Positions 9,683 through 18,138 of a stretch of DNA of 64,000 bases are shown here, piece by piece (position 1 is the first letter of the stretch; every line of letters begins with the position of its first letter). The stretch spans positions 124,001 through 188,000 of the forward strand of contig QKJP01000019.1 in assembly GCA_003249255.1 (NCBI GenBank), read 5' to 3'. The notes beneath the pieces are model-generated. The model was not told where the DNA came from. It did no database searches and saw only the letters and a program-made list of their open reading frames with translations. The stretch comes from Bacteroidales bacterium. GTDB lineage: Bacteria; Bacteroidota; Bacteroidia; Bacteroidales; Marinilabiliaceae. Position numbers and translations under genes: made by a program.

Positions 9683-11218
9683 TTACTTAAGCTCAACATC
9701 TTCAACATTCTTCTTTTCATCGCCTCTAGCTTTCGCAAATGAAGCAATCATTTCTTTTAACAACTCGGCTTCTTCTGATGCTAAATTCTTTTGTTGCTCT
9801 TGATCAGTTTTCAGGTTAAAAAGTTGATACTCGGAAGAATTTCCAACTTCTATATTTACATCCGTATAAACTTCAGGACCTTCGTAAGGAGGGATCAACA
9901 ACCAATCTCCCTTTCGAAATGCAGTACGGGTATTCGCCTCAAGAACAAGTTCGTCACGTCCCATTTGACTTTCTCCCATGAGAACTTGCAGTAAGTTTTG
10001 ACTATCTGGTCCGATTTCATCACTCCCTACCATCGCAGCTAATGAAGACAATATATCAACCTGAGAAATAACGGCATCTGAAACAAGTGGCTGAACCTTT
10101 CCTTTCCAATAAACAATAAACGGCACACGGGTTCCGGCTTCATACAAACTATATTTGCCACCTCGCAAACCACCAGTTGGTTTATGATTACCTAATTTCT
10201 CAACTGCATCATCATAATACCCATCATTTAAAACAGGTCCGTTATCACTGGAAAAGATAATTAAAGTATTATCCAAAACACCTTCCTCCTCAAGAGTTTT
10301 AAGAAACTCTCCAATCACCCAATCGGCTTCAACAATCACATCGCCTCTTGGTCCCATTCCACTTTTTCCAACAAAACGAGGATTTGGAGTACGCGGCACA
10401 TGAGGTTGTTGTATTGCATAATATAAAAAGAAAGGATTTTCTTTATGATCCTTGACATAACTCTGTGCTTTCGCCAAGAAATGATCTGCCATTTCGACAT
10501 CATTCCATTTTGCGGCCTCTCCTCCTTTCATGTAGCCTATACGCGGAATTCCATTAACAATACTATTGTTATGTCCATGATGCCATTTCATTGTACAAAG
10601 TTCAGGATTATCTTGACCGGTTGGTTCACCTTCAAAATTGTGACTATAACTAACTTCGATTGGATCATTAGGATCTAAACCATCTACATTTCCATTTTCA
10701 ATATATACCGTTGGAACTCGATCTTGGGTAGCGGCCATAATGTAAGCATGATCAAATCCTACCTCATTAGGACCCGGTGAAACACGTTCATTCCAATTGA
10801 CATTACCAGAACCTAAACCAAGATGCCATTTTCCAATCACTGCTGTTTGATAACCTTTTGATTTTAAAACTTTAGGTAAAGTCAGCTGATCTGTTGAAAT
10901 AATGAGAGGGGCTGTACCCGGCAAAATTTTTGCATCTCTGTTTCGCCATGGGTAGGTTCCTGTTAACAAACCATATCGACTAGGTGTACAAGTTGAAGAT
11001 GTGGCATACCCTTGTGTAAAACGTACGCCGCCACTTGCTAATTTATCAAGGTTTGGAGTTTTTAATTCAGTTGCTCCATAAGCACCAACATCGCCATACC
11101 CTAAATCATCTGCATAAATGATTACAATATTTGGTTTTTCGTTTTTTACATTTTTTTTGTTCTGACAAGAAACCAATACAAAGACAAAGAACAAGGCATT
11201 TAAAATATTTTTCACCAT
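9683..11218 (-). CDS. S1-family sulfatase, lipoprotein
   Basis: A 511-residue sulfatase exported as a lipoprotein (lipobox LVSC, C18). The signature C77-T-P-S-R81 carries the cysteine that maturases convert to formylglycine. The metal-binding DD pair in IYADDLGYGDVG (about 37-38), GKWHLG and FSSDNGP complete the alkaline-phosphatase-type core. It removes sulfate esters, here probably from a marine polysaccharide, given the agarase-like gene nearby. No sulfatase-maturase gene is in the window, so maturation must be encoded elsewhere. A membrane-bound regulator gene lies divergently upstream, 145 bp away. Confidence 0.93.
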   Translation of the reverse strand: MVKNILNALFFVFVLVSCQNKKNVKNEKPNIVIIYADDLGYGDVGAYGATELKTPNLDKLASGGVRFTQGYATSSTCTPSRYGLLTGTYPWRNRDAKILPGTAPLIISTDQLTLPKVLKSKGYQTAVIGKWHLGLGSGNVNWNERVSPGPNEVGFDHAYIMAATQDRVPTVYIENGNVDGLDPNDPIEVSYSHNFEGEPTGQDNPELCTMKWHHGHNNSIVNGIPRIGYMKGGEAAKWNDVEMADHFLAKAQSYVKDHKENPFFLYYAIQQPHVPRTPNPRFVGKSGMGPRGDVIVEADWVIGEFLKTLEEEGVLDNTLIIFSSDNGPVLNDGYYDDAVEKLGNHKPTGGLRGGKYSLYEAGTRVPFIVYWKGKVQPLVSDAVISQVDILSSLAAMVGSDEIGPDSQNLLQVLMGESQMGRDELVLEANTRTAFRKGDWLLIPPYEGPEVYTDVNIEVGNSSEYQLFNLKTDQEQQKNLASEEAELLKEMIASFAKARGDEKKNVEDVELK

Positions 11219-11290
11219 AAATTATTTATTAGTTTTCCGAAGGATAAAATTCACGATCTAAATACTATTTATTAAATAAAAAGGCATAAA

Positions 11291-11308
11291 AACGGTATTT
11301 TAACCGTT
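11291..11308. promoter_or_regulatory. Candidate operator palindrome in the divergent sulfatase/regulator gap
   Basis: AACGGT (11291-11296) and ACCGTT (11303-11308) form a perfect inverted repeat across 6 nt in the 145-bp region between the divergent sulfatase and regulator genes. Its position suits a binding site controlling one or both; function is inferred only. Confidence 0.35.
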
Positions 11309-11363
11309 AAATACTCCATACATCATATTATTAATTAAAGTTTTATGTAACTTTATCATCAAT

Positions 11364-12515
11364 ATGAAAAACACATCAATTAACCTGTTAAAAATCAACA
11401 ATTCTTTAAAAAAGATAAGTGAAAATGAAATATTTTCAAAATCACCCCGTAGCATAAGACTTTTAAATTTTCTGGTTCAAGAATCGATTGAAGGAAACCA
11501 TATCAAGGAACAAACCATAGGACTAGAACTGTTTTCAAAAAAATACGATCCGAATAAAAATGATGGAAAGGTTCGTGTTTACATGTATAATCTCAGGAAA
11601 AAATTAGATCAATATTACGAAACTGATGGTAAAAATGATCCACTTCAATTTATAATAAATAAGGGGCAATATAACATTCAATTCATTTCCTCTTCCGCAC
11701 TGAAAAAGTCCAAAGACTCACAAAAACAAAAAATAATCATCACTGCAGTTTCTTTGGCTACTATTTTATGGATAGCAATTTCCATTTTTTCTCAAACTGA
11801 GCTTTATTGTTGGGAAAACTTTTTAAAAAACAACTCTGAAACTACATGTATTATTTCTGACCACAAAATTTTACAAGGTAAATTAAACAGTGGAGAAATC
11901 GTTTTCATTCGAAATCCAAAGATTAATACTGAAAAAGACCTCAATAAGTATTTACTAGACCACAAATCAACACATTATACAATCCCAAATTTTACTTTTG
12001 TGACAAAGATGGCTCCGGTAGCTTCTAAAGCTCTTACAAAGCTATTCAACTCACATGGTAAAGACTTTAACATTCGATTAGAATCAGAATTCTCATTTGA
12101 GAACATTAGGAATCAAAATATTATTTTCATCGGGCAATATAAAACAATGAGTCAGATGAGTGCCCTTTTCCTCAAAAACAGCAAACGTTTTAAAGTATTT
12201 AATGATTCTATTTCGTACAAATCTAACGATGGGATTATCAATTACATCAACAAAGGTTATGGCAATAAAAAAACGGACTACGTCTTTGTTTCATTTATGC
12301 CAATTGACGATGGGCATGAGATTCTTTTCTTTTCATCAAATCATGACATTGGCGTAATTGCTGCCGTGAATCACTTCTCTGATTTTAATTGGCTCAAGGA
12401 CTTTTACAAAAGCATTTCAACAACTGAAAAATATTACAATGCGCTTTTTAAAGTAGATGGATTAGGCCGAACAGATCTTAATTTTAAGTTAGAACAAATT
12501 GAATGGATTAAGTAA
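11364..12515 (+). CDS. Membrane-bound ToxR/CadC-like winged-helix regulator
   Basis: Residues about 25-110 (SPRSIRLLNFLVQES, KVRVYMYNLRKKLDQYY, INKGQYNIQF) resemble the OmpR-type winged-helix domain found at the N-terminus of membrane-anchored bacterial regulators. A basic linker and one hydrophobic segment (about 123-143) follow, then about 240 residues that should face the periplasm and that I do not recognise. This is the arrangement of ToxR/CadC: DNA binding inside, sensing outside. It is divergent from the sulfatase gene, with a palindrome between them, so control of that gene is a reasonable inference. It ends about 30 bp before a dispersed repeat. Confidence 0.7.
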   Translation: MKNTSINLLKINNSLKKISENEIFSKSPRSIRLLNFLVQESIEGNHIKEQTIGLELFSKKYDPNKNDGKVRVYMYNLRKKLDQYYETDGKNDPLQFIINKGQYNIQFISSSALKKSKDSQKQKIIITAVSLATILWIAISIFSQTELYCWENFLKNNSETTCIISDHKILQGKLNSGEIVFIRNPKINTEKDLNKYLLDHKSTHYTIPNFTFVTKMAPVASKALTKLFNSHGKDFNIRLESEFSFENIRNQNIIFIGQYKTMSQMSALFLKNSKRFKVFNDSISYKSNDGIINYINKGYGNKKTDYVFVSFMPIDDGHEILFFSSNHDIGVIAAVNHFSDFNWLKDFYKSISTTEKYYNALFKVDGLGRTDLNFKLEQIEWIK

Positions 12516-12543
12516 TTTGAAACACTGTAATGTAAAAATCTAC

Positions 12544-12685
12544 ATCACACGACTACGCATCTTTGGCGCCATGAATATCATGCCATGATATTCATAGCCC
12601 TTCAGGCTATGCTTTATGACACCGCATCTTTGATGCTAACGTAAGCTTACTATTGATACGTATTTAACTACTTACCTCAAAATAG
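12544..12685. repeat. Dispersed palindromic repeat, copy 1
   Basis: A 142-bp intergenic element aligned by eye to 49285-49427 with about 12 mismatches and one gap (about 91% identity). It contains a perfect palindrome GAATATCATG-C-CATGATATTC at 12573-12593 and a small stem TAGCC-CTTCA-GGCTA just after it. It sits between convergent genes. Its form suggests a REP- or MITE-like non-autonomous element, or a conserved RNA or protein-binding structure. Confidence 0.8.
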
Positions 12686-12734
12686 GAATCAAATAAATAT
12701 AGTGTAAACTCGTGATGTGATAATATGTAATGAA

Positions 12735-14708
12735 TCATAAAACCTTTATTTCGGTTCGTCTATTCTTTGCTTTACCCTCCTCAGTATCATTACTCATTAA
12801 AGGCTGATTCATACCATAACCCATAAAACTCACACGATCTTTAGGAATATTTTTACTTATAATGTAATCATACACAGCCTTAGCACGCTTTTGAGACAGC
12901 TCCATATTATAGTTGGCATCTCCTACATTATCTGTGTGTCCACCAAACTCGATTGTTATAGCCGGATTACTATTTAAGAAAAGAATAACATCATCCAACT
13001 CATGATAAGAAGTCATTTTCAATGCATAAGAATCATGATCGAAAAAGACATTATTGAGCACAACTACTTCGTCTTTTTTGATTTTACTTAAATATACTTT
13101 CAATTTTTTAGGGTTTTCAATTGTTGCGGACTCTGAAACATTAAAATGATCAGAATAAAACAGATATCCTTCCTTATTTACTTTTAATCCATACGAACTA
13201 CCTATTGGTAAACAAAACAAAAACTCTCCGGAAAAGGATGTTGATTCTGACACTGAAATATCTTGCCCATCTTCTATTCTAAAAATTCTAAGATGAGCTC
13301 CTAAAGGCCTTTGAGTTTCTTTATCATAAACAGTTCCTTTAACGTAGGTGGTTTTTTGAGGTTTAACATTTTCAGGAAGCTCAAATTCATAGATGTCCTT
13401 TCCATTTTTTGTGTCACTTAAACCATCTGACGAAAAATACCCCTTATTACCCTCAGCATTTATTACCAAACCAATTTCATCCCGATTTGAATTAATGGGA
13501 TATCCAAGGTTTACAGCTTCAGTCCAATTTCCATTGGAATCTCTACGTGACACAAATAAATCCATTTCTCCAAATCCGAGCCATCCCTTAGAGGAAAAAT
13601 AAAGGGTTTGATTATCATGATGAATAAAAGGACTACTTTCACTCAATGGTGAATTAATTGCTTCTCCTAAATTTTCGGGTTTTGAAAACACCGGGCAGCC
13701 ATTAGATAAAAAACTAATAATTTCAGATTTCCATATATCATTTTTCCCAATTCCACCAGGACGATTAGATATGAAATACAACGTTTTACCATCTGCTGAA
13801 AAACTAGGCTGAGTTTCTCCATAGGGGGAATTGACAGGAATTCCAATATTGATAGGTTTTGACCAACCTTCAATGGTTCTTCTTGAAAAATAAATATCAC
13901 AACTTCCTTTAGAATCCGGCCTGTTACACGAGGCAAAAAACATCCAATGACCATCAGCACTTAAAGCTTGGGCGCCTTCATTGGAATCTGTGTTAATTGA
14001 TGTAATAGCGGTTCGGGCTGACCAACCTTCCTGTTTTAAATATGACTGATAAAAATCTTCCTGAAAATTCATTGGATTTTTGGGTAAGTCTCCTTGGCTA
14101 AACTTCAATATATCATTCGGAACTAAAACTGTAAATACAATATTTTCACCATCGGCACTGATACTAGGCCAATATTCATCGTATTCACTGTTGATAGAAG
14201 GCCCAAGATTTACCGGGTTATATGGATTGGGATGATCAATTGCTTTCTGAGCAAAAGCAGCTTTATCAATCCAACTTTGTGGATTTAATTTTGTACGGCG
14301 AGTGCCCATGTTATTAGTAAAACGCTTCATCCAGGGTTCTACTTCATTATAACGGCCGGTATTATACATGAGAATTCCCATATTATAATATGTGGGAATA
14401 AAATACATGCTATCAATTTCTAGTGTTTTTTTTAATGCCTCTTCCTGTAATTCATACTTCTTAATTATTTCGCAAATATCTGCCTTAAAAATATAGGCTT
14501 CAATAAAACGATCATCTTTAGCGATTGCATCATCGAGTGAAAGGATCGCATCCCGAAATTGATTATTGACATAAAATCCTTTTGCTTCCTCGTAAAATGC
14601 GATTGCTTTTTTTGATTTAGTTGTTAAACTCTTTTGAGCATTTACATTAAAAAATACAGCACATAAAGCTGATAAAAGAAAAATGTATGTTAGTTTAAAT
14701 ACCATCAT
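12735..14708 (-). CDS. PorE-like TPR/PD40/carboxypeptidase-regulatory/OmpA protein
   Basis: I place the start at the ATG ending at 14708 so that the product opens with a good signal peptide (MMVFKLTYIFLLSALCAVFF, cleavage after NAQ); an upstream ATG at 14744 would bury it. Order of domains: TPR-like repeats (about 20-140), a WD40-like PD40 propeller with repeated FSADGKTLYFISNRPGG-type blades (about 165-430), a carboxypeptidase-regulatory-like domain (about 450-530), and an OmpA C-terminal peptidoglycan-binding domain with GHTDNVGD. This is the architecture of PorE, the peptidoglycan-linked part of the type IX secretion complex, but Bacteroidota carry several such paralogues, so a PorE identity is not proven. 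Confidence 0.8.
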   Translation of the reverse strand: MMVFKLTYIFLLSALCAVFFNVNAQKSLTTKSKKAIAFYEEAKGFYVNNQFRDAILSLDDAIAKDDRFIEAYIFKADICEIIKKYELQEEALKKTLEIDSMYFIPTYYNMGILMYNTGRYNEVEPWMKRFTNNMGTRRTKLNPQSWIDKAAFAQKAIDHPNPYNPVNLGPSINSEYDEYWPSISADGENIVFTVLVPNDILKFSQGDLPKNPMNFQEDFYQSYLKQEGWSARTAITSINTDSNEGAQALSADGHWMFFASCNRPDSKGSCDIYFSRRTIEGWSKPINIGIPVNSPYGETQPSFSADGKTLYFISNRPGGIGKNDIWKSEIISFLSNGCPVFSKPENLGEAINSPLSESSPFIHHDNQTLYFSSKGWLGFGEMDLFVSRRDSNGNWTEAVNLGYPINSNRDEIGLVINAEGNKGYFSSDGLSDTKNGKDIYEFELPENVKPQKTTYVKGTVYDKETQRPLGAHLRIFRIEDGQDISVSESTSFSGEFLFCLPIGSSYGLKVNKEGYLFYSDHFNVSESATIENPKKLKVYLSKIKKDEVVVLNNVFFDHDSYALKMTSYHELDDVILFLNSNPAITIEFGGHTDNVGDANYNMELSQKRAKAVYDYIISKNIPKDRVSFMGYGMNQPLMSNDTEEGKAKNRRTEIKVL

Positions 14709-14846
14709 CTTGTATTTAATTATTAAATTTGCAGCAATTGACAAAACTTTCCCATTAATTTTATAAACACATTGGTTTCGTAATCAAATCATCTAAAAAA
14801 ATGAGTTGATCATTTAAAAAACCAAGTTACTATTGATTCAGCAACA

Positions 14847-15683
14847 ATGCTAACAATAAATAAACAAAAGTGTACACAATGTAAACAATGTGAATCATTA
14901 TGCCCAACATTGTCTATTGACGTACAAAAAAACCGGATTCTCGAAAACTGCATCAACTGCTTTCATTGCATTTCGATATGCAAAGAACAAGCCATTGAGC
15001 CCAATGAATTGATTTTAGGCAAACAAGCCTCTTCGGTTATTTCTCCAAAAGAATATAAAACTCTATTACTTAACCGAAGAACCCATCGAAACTTTTCGGA
15101 TAAAGCATTATCGCAAGAACAAATTACGGCTTTTATCACTGATCTTCGTCATAGTCCAACCGCCAGTAATTCAAGGTCGTTAGAATTTACTGTAATCACC
15201 AACAAAGAGGTCATCCAACACATCAACAACTTAAGCATAAACACTATTAAAAAGGCCTTTAAGTCCATAAATGGCATTTCTACCCCTGTTTTGCAATTAC
15301 TAATAGGAAAAAAGGCCATGCACGCTCTACCAAATTCGAAGCGTAACTTCTTGAACAAAGCAGAGAAAAAACAGCAAATGATTACTTACAATGCCCCTGC
15401 AATTATTATAGTGCATGCTCCCAAAGTAAAAACTGGAATGCCTATACATGATGCTTCGATATGGACAGGCATGGCCTGCTTATATGCAGAAACCTTAAGT
15501 TATGCGACATGTATTAATGGATACCTTGTAAATGCAGCTCAACGAAATAAAGAATTGAAACAGATGATGAAAATTCCTGTAAACAATGAGGTGCTTTCTG
15601 CCTTATTAATAGGATACTCAAATACAAACTTTATTCATAATGTCAATAGATCGATACCAAACATCAGCTATATAAACAACTAA
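14847..15683 (+). CDS. Nitroreductase with N-terminal 2x[4Fe-4S] ferredoxin domain
   Basis: A 278-residue flavoprotein. Residues about 7-50 carry two clusters: CTQCKQCESLCP and CINCFHCISICK. From about residue 65 (LLLNRRTHRNFSDKALSQEQ) the nitroreductase fold begins, with the FMN-contacting RRTHRNF motif. Such fusions pass electrons from ferredoxin-type donors to FMN and an unknown acceptor. It starts a same-strand group with moeB (13-bp gap) and a histidine kinase (15-bp gap), likely one transcript. The physiological substrate cannot be read from the sequence. Confidence 0.88.
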   Translation: MLTINKQKCTQCKQCESLCPTLSIDVQKNRILENCINCFHCISICKEQAIEPNELILGKQASSVISPKEYKTLLLNRRTHRNFSDKALSQEQITAFITDLRHSPTASNSRSLEFTVITNKEVIQHINNLSINTIKKAFKSINGISTPVLQLLIGKKAMHALPNSKRNFLNKAEKKQQMITYNAPAIIIVHAPKVKTGMPIHDASIWTGMACLYAETLSYATCINGYLVNAAQRNKELKQMMKIPVNNEVLSALLIGYSNTNFIHNVNRSIPNISYINN

Positions 15684-15696
15684 AGACTCTACTATC

Positions 15697-16815
15697 ATGA
15701 ATTTATCCAAAGAAGATTTAAAACGCTACAACAGACACATCATCCTTCCTGAAATAGGATTAGAAGGACAGCAAAAAATTAAAGATGCTTCGGTTTTAAT
15801 TGTAGGGTCAGGAGGTTTAGGATCGCCTCTTGCAATGTATTTAGCTGCTTCCGGAATTGGAAGAATTGGTCTTGTGGATTTTGATAATGTGGATGTTTCA
15901 AATTTACAACGCCAAATTATGCATGGTACAAGTGATGTGGGAAAACCCAAACTAGAATCTGCTTATAGGCGAATTAAAGACATTAATCCAAATGTAAACC
16001 TTGAATTATTTCATGAAAGAATTACTCGTGAGAATGCCTTACAGATTATTAAAGATTACGATGTGGTAGCTGATGGCACAGATAATTTTGCAACACGGTA
16101 TTTAATTAATGATGCCTGCGTATTACTCCATAAACCAAACGTATTTGGATCAATTCGTCAGTTTGAAGGACAGGTAAGTGTATACTGGGCTGAGAAAGGT
16201 CCTTGTTACCGTTGCCTGTTTCCTGAACCCCCGGCACCCGGCACAGTTCCATCATGTTCGGAAGCTGGTGTGATGGGTATACTTCCGGGTGTTATTGGAA
16301 CATTACAAGCCACAGAAGTAATTAAAGTAATTTTAGGGAAAGGAAGTAACCTGGTAGGTAAACTTCTTAGTTATGATGCTATGGAGATGGATTTTAAAAA
16401 AATCTCATTCTCAAAGGATAAAAACTGTCCAATTTGTGGAGAGCACCCCACTGTGACTGAACTCATAGACTATGAACAATTCTGTGGTAAAAAACCACCA
16501 AAGAATTTACTAGCTCATCGTATTTCAACACGAGATCTTAAAAAAATGATCAGTACATCAAGTGATCTGTTTATATTGGATGTGAGGGAGAACTATGAAT
16601 TAAAACTTGGAGTGATTGAAAACTCAGTTCATATTCCAATGAATGAAGTCGCCGCCAAATTAGATACACTTCCAAAAGACAAAGCAATTGTTGTGTATTG
16701 TCAAATGGGTATTAGAAGTAATAAAATTGTTGAATTCCTAAAAACCAATGGTTTTAAAAACTGCAGCAATTTAATTGGTGGTATTGAAAGTTGGCAACAA
16801 TTGCAATTAGTATAA
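15697..16815 (+). CDS. moeB: MoeB/ThiF-type adenylyltransferase fused to rhodanese
   Basis: A 372-residue E1-like enzyme. The ATP-binding GSGGLGS loop is at about 37-43, zinc cysteines are C170/C173 and C244/C247, and the mobile catalytic-loop cysteine is in PSCSEAG (C187). A C-terminal rhodanese domain (about 285-372) carries the active-site loop CQMGIRS (C335). It adenylates the C-terminus of MoaD or ThiS and can supply sulfur through the rhodanese. No other molybdopterin or thiamine genes are in the window, so MoeB and ThiF roles cannot be separated firmly. It sits between the ferredoxin-nitroreductase and a histidine kinase. Confidence 0.88.
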   Translation: MNLSKEDLKRYNRHIILPEIGLEGQQKIKDASVLIVGSGGLGSPLAMYLAASGIGRIGLVDFDNVDVSNLQRQIMHGTSDVGKPKLESAYRRIKDINPNVNLELFHERITRENALQIIKDYDVVADGTDNFATRYLINDACVLLHKPNVFGSIRQFEGQVSVYWAEKGPCYRCLFPEPPAPGTVPSCSEAGVMGILPGVIGTLQATEVIKVILGKGSNLVGKLLSYDAMEMDFKKISFSKDKNCPICGEHPTVTELIDYEQFCGKKPPKNLLAHRISTRDLKKMISTSSDLFILDVRENYELKLGVIENSVHIPMNEVAAKLDTLPKDKAIVVYCQMGIRSNKIVEFLKTNGFKNCSNLIGGIESWQQLQLV

Positions 16816-16830
16816 AATTTATTTGAGTAA

Positions 16831-18138
16831 ATGAAAACAAGATTAAGAAATTGGCATAACTCAACCTTAAAACCCATAATATCTTCCATTAAAGATTGCC
16901 TTCTTCTTAATGACAAACAGAGACCCCTGGCCGATGTAACATTTATGTTATTATTGGCCTTATCTTCTGTGTTCGCTGCAATTTCAATTTACATCAATGA
17001 CTATCTGAACCTACCTGACGGCGTAAAGCTCCACAACTACCTTTCTCTAGTTTTTTTCATCCTTGGAATTATTCTTTCAAAGCATGAAAAACGAATTGGT
17101 ATAGTTCGTTTTTCATATATGATATTCGTCCTCATAACAATTAATTTTACATGGTTAATTTCTGAAGGAAGTCTGGGCCCAACCCTACTCTTCGTTCAGG
17201 GATTTCTACCATTAGTGCTTTTTTCATATCCCAAAAAGTTTTTCGTTAGCAGCATTTCAGTTATCCTGTTCAATATCCTGAGCCTCTATTGTATCGAATT
17301 ATATTTCCCTGAACTCATCCACCATTACATATCAAGAGAACAAAACTCGCTGGATGTTTTCATAGTATTCATCCTATTTCTGATCCTAGAACTACCCATT
17401 TTAATTTTTGCTAAAAACAGGGTTTTAAAGCAGAGAAACGAGGCAATATCATCCGAAAATGCAAAAACTTCTCTCATCGCAAATCTGAGCCATGAAATAA
17501 GAACACCAATGAACGCTATTTTAGGGTTTGCAGAATTAATGGTTGAAGATGACGCTGATCCAATTGATCAAAAAAAATATTTAAACATCATAAGCCACAA
17601 CGGCCGAACACTTTTAAACCTTTTAAACAACGTCATTAACCTGTCGAAAATAGAATCGAACAAAGCCATTTTAAGCCCTTCTAAATGCAATGTAACAGAG
17701 CTGCTTTCTATGACGGTAGATACGCTCCAACCTTTAAATTTATCTGAAACCGTAAACTTAAAAGCTGATACTTACAATTTTGATCCCAAAGACTTTACAA
17801 CCGATGGAAGTCTGCTTTTTCAGATTTTAGTTAATCTGGGTTATAATGCTATCAAGTTTACCAATGAAGGGCATATAAATGTTGGAGCAAAGGTTAAAAA
17901 TAACAAAATCATCTTTTACATTACTGATACCGGCAGCGGCATTAATGAACAAGAAAAGAATAACATCTTTGAGCGTTTTAAGAAACTTGAAGCTGCACCA
18001 AGTTTAACTCCAACTAATGGTGCAGGTTTGGGATTATCCATCTGCCTTTCATTAACCAAGCTTTTAAATGGAAAGATTTGGTTTGAATCTGAAGAACAAA
18101 AAGGCACTACTTTTTATGTGGAACTTCCTCTTGATTAA
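16831..18138 (+). CDS. Membrane histidine kinase (HisKA/HATPase), no receiver domain
   Basis: A 435-residue sensor kinase. About six hydrophobic segments occupy residues 35-205 with little extracytoplasmic sequence. The phosphoacceptor histidine is H221 in NLSHEIRTPMN, followed by an HATPase domain with DTGSG and GAGLGLSI. No receiver is attached and no response-regulator gene is adjacent, so it is orphan in this window. Its last 32 bp overlap the convergent symporter gene. Co-transcription with the nitroreductase and moeB genes is likely from the short gaps, but the sensed signal is unknown. Confidence 0.9.
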   Translation: MKTRLRNWHNSTLKPIISSIKDCLLLNDKQRPLADVTFMLLLALSSVFAAISIYINDYLNLPDGVKLHNYLSLVFFILGIILSKHEKRIGIVRFSYMIFVLITINFTWLISEGSLGPTLLFVQGFLPLVLFSYPKKFFVSSISVILFNILSLYCIELYFPELIHHYISREQNSLDVFIVFILFLILELPILIFAKNRVLKQRNEAISSENAKTSLIANLSHEIRTPMNAILGFAELMVEDDADPIDQKKYLNIISHNGRTLLNLLNNVINLSKIESNKAILSPSKCNVTELLSMTVDTLQPLNLSETVNLKADTYNFDPKDFTTDGSLLFQILVNLGYNAIKFTNEGHINVGAKVKNNKIIFYITDTGSGINEQEKNNIFERFKKLEAAPSLTPTNGAGLGLSICLSLTKLLNGKIWFESEEQKGTTFYVELPLD

